Assembly (NCBI RefSeq): GCF_001592225.1 | Contig: NZ_BCWN01000002.1 | Location: 62,001 to 126,000 of the forward strand | DNA: 64,000 bases | From: Castellaniella caeni NBRC 101664 | GTDB taxonomy: Bacteria > Pseudomonadota > Gammaproteobacteria > Burkholderiales > Burkholderiaceae_B | Direction: 5' to 3' | Shown here: positions 9,160-17,288 of the stretch, in pieces | Layout of the letters: every line of letters starts with the position of its first letter | Position numbering within the stretch: the first letter of the stretch is position 1 | Program-made: the position numbers and the translations under genes | The notes under the pieces: generated by a model | Database searches by the model: none | What the model was told of the DNA's origin: nothing | Seen by the model: only the letters and a program-made list of their open reading frames with translations

Positions 9160-10703
9160 AAGTCTTGCTCATGCACGAAGACCGGGACTTCGACCCGCAG
9201 GCCACGCTGCCGGCGCAAGCCGACACCCTGACCCAGGATCTGGAACTTGACACGCTCTTCGACGCCATGGCGGACGGCGACGAATTCCTGCGCGACGTGG
9301 CCCGCTCCGCCATCCTGCAAAGCCTGGCCAGTGCCAAGGAAATCGTCCGGCGCCAGCAAGCGCTGCGCGATTGCGAGCAGCACCGGCCCGCGATCGATAT
9401 GCTCTACAAGCTCGCCGTCGATACGCTGGAGGAAGAGCGCAAGCAGATGCACTTCTGGTTCCACAACAGCGCATCCGGCACGCTGTCGGAAGGCATCGGG
9501 GTTCTGACCCGCTGCCACGAACGGCTGCGGGCGCTGCGCCAGATTGCCGACGCGCAGCGGCAGGCGGGTTTCCAGTCGCTTGCGTTCGTCGAGCTTTTCG
9601 AAGCACTGCACACACAACTGGACGACGCCTACCTGGCCGAAATCGCCCGGCACCTGGAGGAACTGCGCTTCAAATACGGCACGTATGCAAGCGCCCAGTT
9701 GGGAGACGGCAACAAGAGCTTTGACTGGGTGCTGCACAGGGTGCCCCAGGAGCGGCGCGGTTTCTGGAACCACTGGCTCATGCACCAGCCGGAAATCCAC
9801 GCGTTTGACATCGCCCCGCGCGACGAGGCCGGCGGCAACGCCCTGGAAGCGGTGCGCAACCGGGCGCTGGACGTCGCCGCCCAGGCAGTTGGCCAGGCGG
9901 CCCGGCAGGTGCTCGCATTCTTCAGCCAGCTGCGCATCGAGCTCGCGTTCTACCAAGGAGCGCTCAACCTCAAGGACGCGCTGCAAGCGCACGGCATGAC
10001 CATGTGCTACCCCGAGCCTTCCGCCAGCGCGGGGCATTCCTACGAAGCAGAGGATCTCTACGACCCCTGCCTGTGCCTGACCAAGCAGGCCGCCGTCTCG
10101 GGCAATGACGTGGCGGCGCGCGGCATCGATCTCATTTTCGTCACGGGTGCCAACCAGGGCGGCAAATCGACCTTTCTGCGCAGCATGGGAGTCGCGCAGC
10201 TCCTGCTGCAGGCAGGGTTGTACGCACCCGCGAAAACCCTCGCGGCAGACCCCTGCAGCGGCCTGTTCACGCACTACAAGCGCGAAGAGGACACTCACAT
10301 GGAAAGCGGCAAATTCGACGAAGAGCTCGTACGCATGGACGCCATCGTGGATCACATCACGCCCGGCGGGATGATGCTGTTCAACGAATCATTTGCCGCC
10401 ACCAACGAGCACGAAGGCGCCGACATCGCCGCCGAGATCATCGAAGTCCTGCTCGAAAAGCGCGTCAAGGTGGTATTCGTGACCCACTTCTACGAGCTGC
10501 CGCTGCACTTTGCGACCCCCGCGCACGACAACATCCTGTTTCTTGCGGCCGAACGCGCCGAAGACGGTACGCGCAGCCACCGCATCCGCCCCGGCGAACC
10601 GCCCAGGACGGCATACGGACGGGATCTTTATGCGCGCATCTTCGAAAAATCGGCTACCCCCACGGTCTATCGACCACATGGGCCGACGCGTCCTGCGTCC
10701 TGA
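9156..10703 (+). CDS. MutS-like ATPase, second of a coupled pair
   Basis: 515-residue protein with the same overall design as the gene before it: a helical N-terminal region and a C-terminal MutS-type ATPase domain. Walker A is GANQGGKST (331-339), Walker B is GGMMLFNESFAATNEHEGA, and the switch VVFVTHFYELP is intact, unlike in its partner. The ATG overlaps the upstream stop as ATGA. MutS ATPases work as dimers, so the two products plausibly form a heterodimer in which only one subunit has a complete site; this is inference. The role is unknown. Confidence 0.8.
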   Translation: MKVLLMHEDRDFDPQATLPAQADTLTQDLELDTLFDAMADGDEFLRDVARSAILQSLASAKEIVRRQQALRDCEQHRPAIDMLYKLAVDTLEEERKQMHFWFHNSASGTLSEGIGVLTRCHERLRALRQIADAQRQAGFQSLAFVELFEALHTQLDDAYLAEIARHLEELRFKYGTYASAQLGDGNKSFDWVLHRVPQERRGFWNHWLMHQPEIHAFDIAPRDEAGGNALEAVRNRALDVAAQAVGQAARQVLAFFSQLRIELAFYQGALNLKDALQAHGMTMCYPEPSASAGHSYEAEDLYDPCLCLTKQAAVSGNDVAARGIDLIFVTGANQGGKSTFLRSMGVAQLLLQAGLYAPAKTLAADPCSGLFTHYKREEDTHMESGKFDEELVRMDAIVDHITPGGMMLFNESFAATNEHEGADIAAEIIEVLLEKRVKVVFVTHFYELPLHFATPAHDNILFLAAERAEDGTRSHRIRPGEPPRTAYGRDLYARIFEKSATPTVYRPHGPTRPAS

Positions 10704-10745
10704 AACAACTGGCTGCAATCCCGTTTTTTCATCAGTTCCATCCCG

Positions 10746-10771
10746 GCAGGTGGCACAATGGCGCCACCTGC
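10746..10771. repeat. 9-bp inverted repeat after the MutS-like pair
   Basis: GCAGGTGGC and GCCACCTGC are separated by eight bases, 43 bp after the second MutS-like gene. There is no T-run. It could be a Rho-independent-like stop, an mRNA stabiliser or an operator for the next gene. Confidence 0.4.
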
Positions 10772-10881
10772 ACCGGAATCACGACACAGCACGCGAGGAT
10801 TAAAAGATGGCCCAGACGTCATCCCCACGATGTTCGTGGCACCTGCCCAGGCCGGAGCACGGGCGCCCGCAGTGAGCGATC

Positions 10882-11334
10882 ATGCACAAAGAAATCGAAC
10901 GTAAATTCCTGGTATCGGACGCCAGTTTCCTGTCCGGACACGATGTCCGCCACACCCATTTCGCACAGGCTTATCTCGCGCCGGAAGCGCTGCGCTACGC
11001 GTTCAAGCCCGATGGCGGAAACTACGAGTTTCGTGTCTGCTTCAGCGAGGGCTCCCTCGGCACATTGTTGACGACACAGGTGCCCGCGGAGGACTACGCC
11101 ACGCTACAGGAAATCCTGTACACCAGGGACGGCGGGCCGAAAGTCATGCCGCGCGTGCGCATCCTCGACGACGAGGGCCAACTGAAGGGCCTGATCACCG
11201 CGGAAGTGGAATTCTCGGCAAACGAGGATCCCGGAAAGCTGGAACTTCCCGACTGGGTGGGGCCCGACGTAAGCGAGGACATCACCTATTCCAACGCCTG
11301 GCTGGCGGAATTCGGGCTCAAAGGCTCGAGATGA
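10882..11334 (+). CDS. CYTH-like domain protein
   Basis: 150-residue protein opening with HKEIERKFLV, the ExExK entry motif of CYTH/triphosphate tunnel enzymes. It ends with LITAEVEFSANEDPGKLELPDWVGPDVSEDITYSN-like features typical of the family C-terminus. The central strands are divergent: the expected basic RxRxxxx..LTIK block is hard to recognise, so the substrate (inorganic triphosphate or a nucleotide triphosphate) is uncertain. It follows the MutS-like pair by 178 bp. The family call is fair; catalytic competence is uncertain. Confidence 0.65.
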   Translation: MHKEIERKFLVSDASFLSGHDVRHTHFAQAYLAPEALRYAFKPDGGNYEFRVCFSEGSLGTLLTTQVPAEDYATLQEILYTRDGGPKVMPRVRILDDEGQLKGLITAEVEFSANEDPGKLELPDWVGPDVSEDITYSNAWLAEFGLKGSR

Positions 11335-11817
11335 CTCTCTGGAGAGACTGCCCGGACGCCCCCAGGGCAAGCCCCAGGCTTCTTCAGGCGGCAAACACGA
11401 ACGGCACTTGTCACCGATATCCGCGTCGTGTATTCTGCGGCTGCAGCACCCGGAGATGACATCCTCCTGAACCGCCGTCATACGGCTGATGATGTCTGGC
11501 AATACCCAAGACCTGTTTCGCCTGTACGGGCCGGTTTCGGGTATGGTGGCCACCGGGGGCATCACTGCGTCACACAAGCTCTCTGGTGGTTCTTCGGCAC
11601 GAAACGCTCAAGGATCGTCATGGGCTCCAGACAGCCTCTCACGGCAACGCTCAGTTGCCCTCAATCCGTATCAGACGGCGGCTTTGCCCGCCTGCCGGGG
11701 CGCACCCGGCTTGGACGTCATCCATATTCGAAAACCGTACGATCCGCTATTCAAGCCGGCCTTCGTCGCCTGAGACCATGCGCATTCCAAGTTTCGCTCA
11801 CCACTTAGGAAACGAAA
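11335..11817. other. 483-bp stretch with no convincing gene
   Basis: Open frames here (for example 11489-11773 on the plus strand) have proline- and serine-rich translations with no recognisable domain and no good ribosome site. I see no RNA gene, terminator or repeat that I would defend. It probably contains the promoter of the DUF190-like gene near 11800. Confidence 0.4.
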
Positions 11818-12159
11818 ATGAAAAAAGGCTATGAAATCCTCTTTATGGCGCCACGCTCGCAGCGCCACAAAGGCAAACCCACACTCGACGCAGTCATCGA
11901 AATCGCCAGGCAGCACAATATCCACCGATACACGCGCCGGGTCGACACCGAGAGCATCGGCCGGGATGGGCGGGCGCACGCGGCGCACTTCTTCGAGTTG
12001 GTCGACGAGCCCGAAGAACTGCTGTTCGTGCTGGGTGCCCACCGGGCCAACGAGCTGCTCCAGGCCCTGGAGGCCGAACGGATGCACGTATTCTGCGTGC
12101 GCCGCACCATCGACTTCGGCCACCTCGACGAATCCGGGCCCGACGAGCAGCACCCCTGA
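11818..12159 (+). CDS. DUF190-like (P-II-like fold) protein
   Basis: 113 residues. The order of elements (short strand, HKGKPTLDAVIEIARQHNIH helix, then HAAHFFELVDEPEELLFVLGAHRANELLQALEAE and a final strand VFCVRRTIDFG) is that of the DUF190 family, which adopts a P-II-like ferredoxin fold. The characteristic HGKPLY is present as HKGKPT. DUF190 proteins are often near fluoride exporters (CrcB), but no such gene is here. GGAAACG precedes the ATG. The function is not known. Confidence 0.6.
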   Translation: MKKGYEILFMAPRSQRHKGKPTLDAVIEIARQHNIHRYTRRVDTESIGRDGRAHAAHFFELVDEPEELLFVLGAHRANELLQALEAERMHVFCVRRTIDFGHLDESGPDEQHP

Positions 12160-12229
12160 GCACCCGGCCAGCGAGGCGCCACGCGACCAATCGGGCAACG
12201 CATATCTACAGGAGATCCAGAGCTAAACA

Positions 12230-12739
12230 CTAAGCGAATGGGCGGCAGGGCTTGTTGCCGTCGCTATGGCCAATGAGCTTGTAGGCTTTTCCGTTCCAGC
12301 GCACGAGCGGAAAGCACATGCCTGGCCCGCCAATGAGGATGTCGGGCCAGCCATCGACACCCTTGGTCTTGCGCAAGTCGGGGATGCCGATCGCGTTGAT
12401 CATCTGCTTCCAGCTGCCATCCGGTTTCTGCGTCACGATCCAGAACGCCTGCCCGGTATTGCCATAACAGAACACCCCGCCCTCGGTGATGATGACGTCC
12501 GGGCGGCCATCGCCGTTGATGTCTTTGCGGTCGGTGATCGTGGCTGGATCGTAAATGCCTTTCGGGTCGTCATTACCGTCATTGCAGCCGCTTTCCCAGT
12601 GGCCTTTGACCTGCTTCAGGCCGGCCGCCTGGAAAATCGCGGCGTCCTGCGCCGATGCATCCGCTGCGACAGCCGCGGACACAGCCCCCACGAGGCCAGC
12701 GACCGCCACCCAGAGGGCGGCTGTTCCATGTTTACCCAT
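12230..12739 (-). CDS. secreted FG-GAP/VCBS-like repeat protein
   Basis: 169 residues. An N-terminal Sec signal of about 28 residues ends near AVAADA. The mature part contains DINGDGRPDVIITEGG, a calcium-binding FG-GAP-like repeat, and a second weaker unit around VDGWPDILIGGPG. Two cysteine pairs (CND, CYG, CFP, CRP) may form disulfides in the periplasm. GGAGAGCAAC precedes the ATG. The specific role is unknown. Confidence 0.65.
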   Translation of the reverse strand: MGKHGTAALWVAVAGLVGAVSAAVAADASAQDAAIFQAAGLKQVKGHWESGCNDGNDDPKGIYDPATITDRKDINGDGRPDVIITEGGVFCYGNTGQAFWIVTQKPDGSWKQMINAIGIPDLRKTKGVDGWPDILIGGPGMCFPLVRWNGKAYKLIGHSDGNKPCRPFA

Positions 12740-12862
12740 GTTGCTCTCCTGGTTATTCCAGCGGTTTCGATGCTAGCACCGCGAGCAGCCTGTGGCGAGC
12801 AGCAGCAAACCACCGGTTTTCAGCAAGGGGCGCCAGCCCTGCGTACTGGCGCGAATCTGGAT

Positions 12863-13684
12863 TCAGGCCGCCTTCGTGGTGACGACGACTTCCAGGTATT
12901 CTCCGGGCACGACGAGCGAAGCATCGCCGCTTTGATTGGCGCCACGCAGCAACTCGAGAATCTCTTGTGCCAGCGCCTGCTGCCGCTCGGGGGCGAGCGA
13001 GGCAAGCACTTTGTGGGTCGGGCCATAGCAGGCCTCGAAGACCTCCAGCCAGTGCTCTGGCGAGCGGTAGCGAAACATGAAATTGCGCGCTTGAAGCTGT
13101 AGCGCGTGACCAGCGAACAGCGCCTGCAGGCCTTCGGCCGTACCCCAGCGGGTGGATGGCTTGAGCCCCGGCACAGGGGTCGCATACTGGGCGACGAGCT
13201 TGAGCAGCCTGCCGATGAATCCGCCGGGCGTCCAGTTTGCCAGGCCGATGCGCCCACCAGGCACCACCACGCGGGCCAGTTCGGCGGCGGCCTGTTCCTG
13301 ATTGGGAGCGAACATGACGCCAAACGTGGAGAGCACGACGTCGTAGCTGCCATCGGCAAAAGGCAGCGCCTCGACATCCGCCTCTTGAAACGCGACGGGC
13401 AGGCGCTCTGCCGCGGCCCGCAGCCTGCCCTGCTCCAGCCACTCGGACACATAGTCGGTCGAGGTGACGTCGGCAAAGCGTCGCGCAGCGGCCAGCGTGG
13501 CATTGCCATTGCCGGCGGCCACGTCGAGCACGCGGCTGCCCGCGCGCAAATCCACGGCCTCGCACAGGTTTTCACCCACGATTTGCAGCGTGGTGCCAAT
13601 GACCGCATAGTCGCCTGAAGCCCACACGGCGTGCTGGCGCTGCTTGATGGCCTGGTAATCCAGGCCGGAGGTTCCGGTCAGCAT
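12863..13684 (-). CDS. class I SAM-dependent methyltransferase (UbiE-like)
   Basis: 273-residue methyltransferase with motif I VLDVAAGNGNATLAAA, motif post-I STDYVSEWLEQ, and the DVEALPFADGSYDVVLSTFGVMFAP block common to UbiE/Methyltransf_11 proteins. The start at 13684 is chosen because GGAGACAACC stands immediately upstream; the longer frame adds 26 unlikely residues. The substrate is unknown. The gene is close to the left edge of the toxin-antitoxin-rich boundary and may be the last chromosomal-type gene. Confidence 0.8.
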   Translation of the reverse strand: MLTGTSGLDYQAIKQRQHAVWASGDYAVIGTTLQIVGENLCEAVDLRAGSRVLDVAAGNGNATLAAARRFADVTSTDYVSEWLEQGRLRAAAERLPVAFQEADVEALPFADGSYDVVLSTFGVMFAPNQEQAAAELARVVVPGGRIGLANWTPGGFIGRLLKLVAQYATPVPGLKPSTRWGTAEGLQALFAGHALQLQARNFMFRYRSPEHWLEVFEACYGPTHKVLASLAPERQQALAQEILELLRGANQSGDASLVVPGEYLEVVVTTKAA

Positions 13685-13948
13685 GGTTGTCTCCTTCGAT
13701 GGATTGCGCGGCGGGCCTGTCCATCGCCCGGTCGCACCCGGATCCATACTCCGTACGTTCAATCATGCGCCTGGCATACCAGCCCCGCCAGCGGTTTTTT
13801 GGGGGGTATCGGGCGCGAGTGCCCCCACCCCATCGGACGCGTGCCCGCCGCGTTATCATCAAATTGGCCGGGTACGGCCCACCGTTGCCCCCCTGCGCCA
13901 GGGCGCGGGTGCCCTCGTCCATGAGCACGGATTGCAACCCTGGAATAT

Positions 13949-14155
13949 ATGAACGAGCCCGATGCAGAATGGCAAATCCATGGGTATCCAAATACTGCCT
14001 ATCAAGCCGTCGAGCAGGCCTTGCGCGATCAGCGGTTGATCCTGGTATCAGGAAGCCAGTACCAGGCGATTCTGGACATACTGGATCGGCCAGAGTCTGA
14101 CAACCCGGGTTTGCCTGATCTGTTTTCTCGCCACCCCGTCTGGGCCAATCCATGA
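13949..14155 (+). pseudogene. C-terminal fragment of a DUF1778/TacA-like antitoxin
   Basis: The 68-residue translation (TAYQAVEQALRDQRLILVS followed by QAILDILDRPESDNPGL and RHPVW) matches the C-terminal half of DUF1778 antitoxins, which neutralise GNAT toxins. The N-terminal ribbon-helix-helix DNA-binding part is missing and no GNAT toxin follows. The ATG at 13949 has no good ribosome site. I take it as a remnant. Confidence 0.5.
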
Positions 14156-14212
14156 ACTTGTCCGCACCGCAACCGCTACCAGTAGCGGTGCGGCAAAAAA
14201 ACACCTCTATCA

Positions 14213-14227
14213 CCGCATAATATGCGG
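14213..14227. promoter_or_regulatory. palindrome upstream of fic
   Basis: CCGCATAATATGCGG is a dyad with 7-bp arms just upstream of the fic -35 box. A related half (AATGCGGCCCATAATC) overlaps the -10. It is a likely repressor site, but the repressor is unknown. Confidence 0.45.
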
Positions 14228-14235
14228 CGGATAAC

Positions 14236-14270
14236 TTGTACTTACGGAGAATGCGGCCCATAATCTCCGC
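14236..14270 (+). promoter_or_regulatory. fic promoter, probably giving a leaderless mRNA
   Basis: TTGTAC (14236-14241) and CATAAT (14259-14264) are 17 bp apart. The ATG at 14271 begins six bases after the -10, so transcription should start at or next to the A of ATG. No Shine-Dalgarno is present. An inverted repeat CGGAGA/TCTCCG brackets the -10. Confidence 0.6.
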
Positions 14271-15395
14271 ATGAAAAGCGGTAATTACACCTATATCTGG
14301 CAGGCCAGCGACTGGCCAAGTTGGCGCTATGGCCTGGCTGCCCTGGCCCAGTCGTTGACCGACGTCAGCCGCGCCCAGGGTCTGCTGATGGGACGACTGG
14401 CCGATGTCGGAATGGCTCTGCGCGACCAAGCCAGCCTGTCGGTGCTGACCGAGGACGTCATCAAGACCAGCGAGATCGAGGGCGAACAGCTCAACATCGA
14501 GTCTGTGCGCTCCTCCGTCGCCCGTCGCCTCGGCGTCGACATCGGTGCACTGGCCCCGGTAGACCGTCACGTCGAGGGCGTGGTCGACATGGTGCTCGAC
14601 GCTACTGCCAACTGCAATGCTCCGGTCACCCGGGATCGCTTGTTCGGGTGGCACGCAGCACTCTTCCCCACTGGCTACTCGGGCCTTGTCCGGATCAATG
14701 TGGGCGGCTGGCGTGACGATGCCACAGGCCCCATGCAGGTGGTCTCTGGCCCGATGGGGCGCCAACACGTGCATTTCGAAGCGCCGCCGGCCGATCGACT
14801 TCAATTCGAGACCGACCGCTTCATCAACTGGGCCAATAGCGCGTCGAGCGCGCCGCCGCTGATCAAGGCCGGGCTTGCGCACTTGTGGTTCGTCACGTTG
14901 CACCCATTCGATGACGGCAACGGCCGTATCGCACGCGCCGTCGGCGACCTGTTCCTGGCCCGCGCCGATGGCAGCCCCCAGCGTTTCTACAGCCTGTCGG
15001 CGCAGATCCAGCGAGAGCGCAAGGCCTACTATGACGTCCTGGAGCGCACCCAGAAGCAATCACTCGATGTCACCGAGTGGCTCGCCTGGTTTTTAGAAAC
15101 CCTGCATCGCGCCGTCCATCAGGCGCAGCACACGGCCGACGCCGTGCTGGCCAAGACGCGGTTCTGGCAGCACTGGGCGACAACACCGCTGAACGAGCGG
15201 CAGGTGAAGCTGGTCAACCGGCTACTTGATGGCTTCGAGGGCAAGCTTACCAGCAGCAAATGGGCGGCGATCGCCAAGTGTTCGCCGGACACCGCGCTAC
15301 GAGACATCACTGAACTGCTGGCCCGTGGCGTCCTGCGGAAATCAGACGCAAGGGGCCGCAGCACCAGCTACGAGCTGAAAGACCCGCCAGGGTAG
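14271..15395 (+). CDS. Fic family protein with N-terminal inhibitory motif (class II)
   Basis: 374 residues. The catalytic Fic motif HPFDDGNGRIAR starts at His211. An N-terminal inhibitory motif T66-S-E-I-E70-G71 supplies the glutamate that blocks ATP, so this is a self-inhibited class II Fic protein. A winged-helix-like C-terminal region (about 300-370) is typical of this subfamily, often named Fic/DOC family N-terminal (DUF4172-like). Fic proteins transfer AMP to target hydroxyls. No separate antitoxin gene is adjacent. Targets are unknown. Confidence 0.85.
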   Translation: MKSGNYTYIWQASDWPSWRYGLAALAQSLTDVSRAQGLLMGRLADVGMALRDQASLSVLTEDVIKTSEIEGEQLNIESVRSSVARRLGVDIGALAPVDRHVEGVVDMVLDATANCNAPVTRDRLFGWHAALFPTGYSGLVRINVGGWRDDATGPMQVVSGPMGRQHVHFEAPPADRLQFETDRFINWANSASSAPPLIKAGLAHLWFVTLHPFDDGNGRIARAVGDLFLARADGSPQRFYSLSAQIQRERKAYYDVLERTQKQSLDVTEWLAWFLETLHRAVHQAQHTADAVLAKTRFWQHWATTPLNERQVKLVNRLLDGFEGKLTSSKWAAIAKCSPDTALRDITELLARGVLRKSDARGRSTSYELKDPPG

Positions 15396-15464
15396 GCCGA
15401 CCATGTCATCTGCCATTTCTTGCGCACCATTAAAAAGGCCCGCCGAAGCGAGCCTTGATATCGG

Positions 15465-15519
15465 TTGATTGTATTAACAATCAATTCTTGCTTTCTCAAT
15501 TTATCGTTAGTACAATCAA
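15465..15519. promoter_or_regulatory. antitoxin-type operator: palindrome plus extra half-site
   Basis: TTGATTGT-ATTA-ACAATCAA (15465-15484) is a perfect dyad, and a third ACAATCAA half-site lies at 15512-15519 next to the toxin start. This fits autoregulation by the ribbon-helix-helix antitoxin encoded downstream. Confidence 0.6.
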
Positions 15520-15522
15520 TTC

Positions 15523-15830
15523 ATGCTTACCGTCATCGAAACCCCGATGTTCCGGCGATACGCAGCCTCGGTCTGGGGTGACGACGAGCGCGAGGCATTC
15601 ATCGACTGGATTGCGCAGAACCCGGAAGCCGGAGACGTTATCCCTGGCGCTACGCCACTGCGCAAGGTTCGATGGGCCGTGCCAGTAGTGGTAAGCGCGG
15701 CGGCGTGCGAGTCATCTACTACACGACGCTGGCCGATGGAACGATCAGCCTGCTGATCGTGTATCCCAAGTCAACCACCGACAATCTTTCTCAAGCGTTC
15801 CTGAAGGAACTGCGAAAACTCGTGGAGTGA
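15523..15830 (+). pseudogene. RelE/HigB-like toxin, broken by a one-base frameshift
   Basis: The first frame encodes MLTVIETPMFRRYAASVWGD and continues to LRKVRWAVP. The family then expects a GSGKRGG..RVIYY block, and this appears in another frame (SSGKRGGVRVIYYTTLADG, SLLIVYPKS, ending LKELRKLVE) up to TGA at 15828. CCAGTAGTGG near 15684 appears to lack one G relative to the expected CCAGGTAGTGG. RelE-type toxins cleave mRNA in the ribosome. The antitoxin gene follows after four bases and is intact. Unless the base is a read error, the toxin is inactive. Confidence 0.75.
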
Positions 15831-15834
15831 CACC

Positions 15835-16131
15835 ATGCCCAAGACCAACGAACTGAGCCAATTTGAGCGTGACCTGCTGGAGTCCGTCCGGCAGGCAAAG
15901 GCCGGCGAGCATGCCCGCGTACACTCACCTGAGGAAATTCAGGCCCGGCGCCGTGGTCGGCCCGCCGGCTCCACTGCTGCCGTCCATAAGGTTCCCACCA
16001 CCATCCGGTTTGATCCGGACGTCCTGGAAGGGCTACGCGCCACCGGCCGAGGGTGGCAAACCCGCGCCAATGACGCGCTGCGAGAGTGGCTGCGTGTCCA
16101 CCACGTGATGAATGTAAGGCACTCAGGCTAG
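15835..16131 (+). CDS. BrnA-like ribbon-helix-helix antitoxin
   Basis: 98 residues. The C-terminal part (PTTIRFDPDVLEGLRATGRGWQTRANDALREWL) is a BrnA/CopG-type ribbon-helix-helix DNA-binding domain. The N-terminal part (LSQFERDLLESVRQAKAGEHARVHSPEEI) is the likely toxin-binding region. It is paired with the RelE-like toxin pseudogene just upstream rather than with a BrnT toxin. The tail after WLRVHH may have changed. It probably still represses its operator at 15465-15519. Confidence 0.75.
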   Translation: MPKTNELSQFERDLLESVRQAKAGEHARVHSPEEIQARRRGRPAGSTAAVHKVPTTIRFDPDVLEGLRATGRGWQTRANDALREWLRVHHVMNVRHSG

Positions 16132-16179
16132 CACAAGGCCGATGTGCTGAACAAGGCCGTAGGGTCTTGGGTGCTCGGG

Positions 16180-16812
16180 TCAGTACTCGACGCCTTGCGA
16201 GACGGCATACCGGCCCGATAGGGCACCTTGCGCCCCTGTTCGTTGCGCCACAAAAGCTAGCGGTCGCGGGCGATCAGCTCGGACGGCATCGCCTCTAATA
16301 TCAGTTGCCCCGGTTTTATCGGGCTGGATAAAAGTTTCCCGCCATCGCTCACCCCTTTCATCCAGCACCGTGGCGAGACGGCGCAGATAATCCCGCTCGG
16401 ATGCCTCAGCCACCTTTGCCACCTCCAGGGCACCGGCAGGCAACAGGCCCTCGATAGCACCGCACAACAGGGTGCGCAAGACGTGCGCGGGCATGGCCTC
16501 AGCCTCCACCGTGCGCTTTACCTGCAGGGATCGCTTGTCGCCCGCCTTGCGCGGTTTCTCGGGAAGGTCGTAGGTTTCAATCTGGTCGGGATTGATGCCG
16601 ATGCGCGTGAATTTCAGCTCAATATCGCCACGCAGACGGCGGCGTAGCTCACGCTCCAGCGACACGTCGATCAGGACGCCTGCCGGGTCATAGTCACCGA
16701 TGTACAGGATTTGCAGCGGCCTGGCATCATCCTCAGCATTGCGCTGTTCAGCCGCAGAGTGCGCGAAGGACAAGGATGAAAACCCGCCGCAGGGAAAGAG
16801 ACTGACGGCCAA
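16180..16812 (-). pseudogene. TOPRIM-like nuclease/primase-type gene remnant
   Basis: The frame contains LQILYIGDYDPAGVLID, a TOPRIM-like strand-DxD pattern, then FTRIGINPDQIETYDLPEKPRKAGDKR and VEAEAMPAHVLRTLL. I associate these with uncharacterised phage or island proteins of the TOPRIM superfamily. The first about 25 residues (MAVSLFPCGGFSSLSF) do not look like a proper start, and the frame upstream (16813-17000) encodes an unrelated-looking segment. The 5' end appears lost through recombination. Function unknown. Confidence 0.45.
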
Positions 16813-16999
16813 TTCACGGCAATCCGCCTGCCTTCAAACGTGGCATTTGCCATCAGGTGCATAGTCAGCTTGTCAACCTGCTTTTTCGCATCAAGGTCTA
16901 CGCCTTCCAGCAGGCCATCTTGCGCCGCCTGTGCCATCCGCCTGGCCTTGGCGAGCTTCACCCTCGGGTTGGGGCAGCGCACAGGCCCGAAGCGGGGTA
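16813..16999 (-). pseudogene. short coding remnant joined to the TOPRIM-like fragment
   Basis: In a different minus frame, the segment reads RVKLAKARRMAQAAQDGLLEG then VDLDAKKQVDKLTMHLMANA and ATFEGRRIAVNW, which looks like real protein sequence. It then degrades into the shadow of the TOPRIM-like frame at 16800. I cannot name the family. It is probably the end of another broken gene, cut near the stbD promoter. Confidence 0.3.
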
Positions 17000-17025
17000 A
17001 AATAGGTCTAAATTTAGCCCTATTT
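17000..17025. promoter_or_regulatory. 26-bp palindromic operator of the StbD/StbE pair
   Basis: AAATAGGTCTAAATTTAG followed by CCCTATTT is an almost perfect 26-bp dyad 12 bases before the antitoxin start, with AAATAG/CTATTT outer and CTAAATTTAG inner arms. It overlaps the likely -10, which fits autorepression by the antitoxin. Confidence 0.65.
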
Positions 17026-17036
17026 GGAGGGTCGAT

Positions 17037-17288
17037 ATGGAAAATATCCATAGTTTGCTGACGGTCAGCATCTCGGAGTTCAAGCAAAACCCCGGGAAGG
17101 TGGTTGAAGAAGCGCAGGGCCAGCCGGTCGCGGTGCTAAATCATAACCGTCCCGCGTTCTACACAGTCTCGCCGGAACTGATGGCTCAGATGGCCGAGCT
17201 GTACGACGAGCACCAGCTGTCAACGCTGGTGGAGTCTCGCCTGAAGTCGGTAGACCGTTCGGTCAAAGTCAACCTTGATGACCTGTGA
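17037..17288 (+). CDS. stbD: StbD/RelB-type antitoxin (Phd/YefM fold)
   Basis: 83-residue antitoxin opening with the YefM/Phd DNA-binding part (LLTVSISEFKQNPGKVVEEAQGQPVAVLNHNRPAFYTVSPELM) and ending in a flexible toxin-wrapping tail. GGAGG stands six bases before the ATG. The stop codon overlaps the toxin start (TGATG). It resembles replicon-stabilisation antitoxin StbD/RelB proteins. Confidence 0.85.
   Translation: MENIHSLLTVSISEFKQNPGKVVEEAQGQPVAVLNHNRPAFYTVSPELMAQMAELYDEHQLSTLVESRLKSVDRSVKVNLDDL

Noticed and set aside
11489-11773. 94-codon open frame as a gene
   Set aside because: No ribosome site, no family, and composition like non-coding GC-rich DNA.
14166-14200. hairpin before fic as a terminator
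   Set aside because: The stem has a large bulge, and the A-run follows on the plus strand, so neither strand gives a stem plus T-tract.
13572-15059. 495-codon open frame on the minus strand
   Set aside because: Runs through the fic gene antisense, its promoter and the methyltransferase start; no coherent domain.
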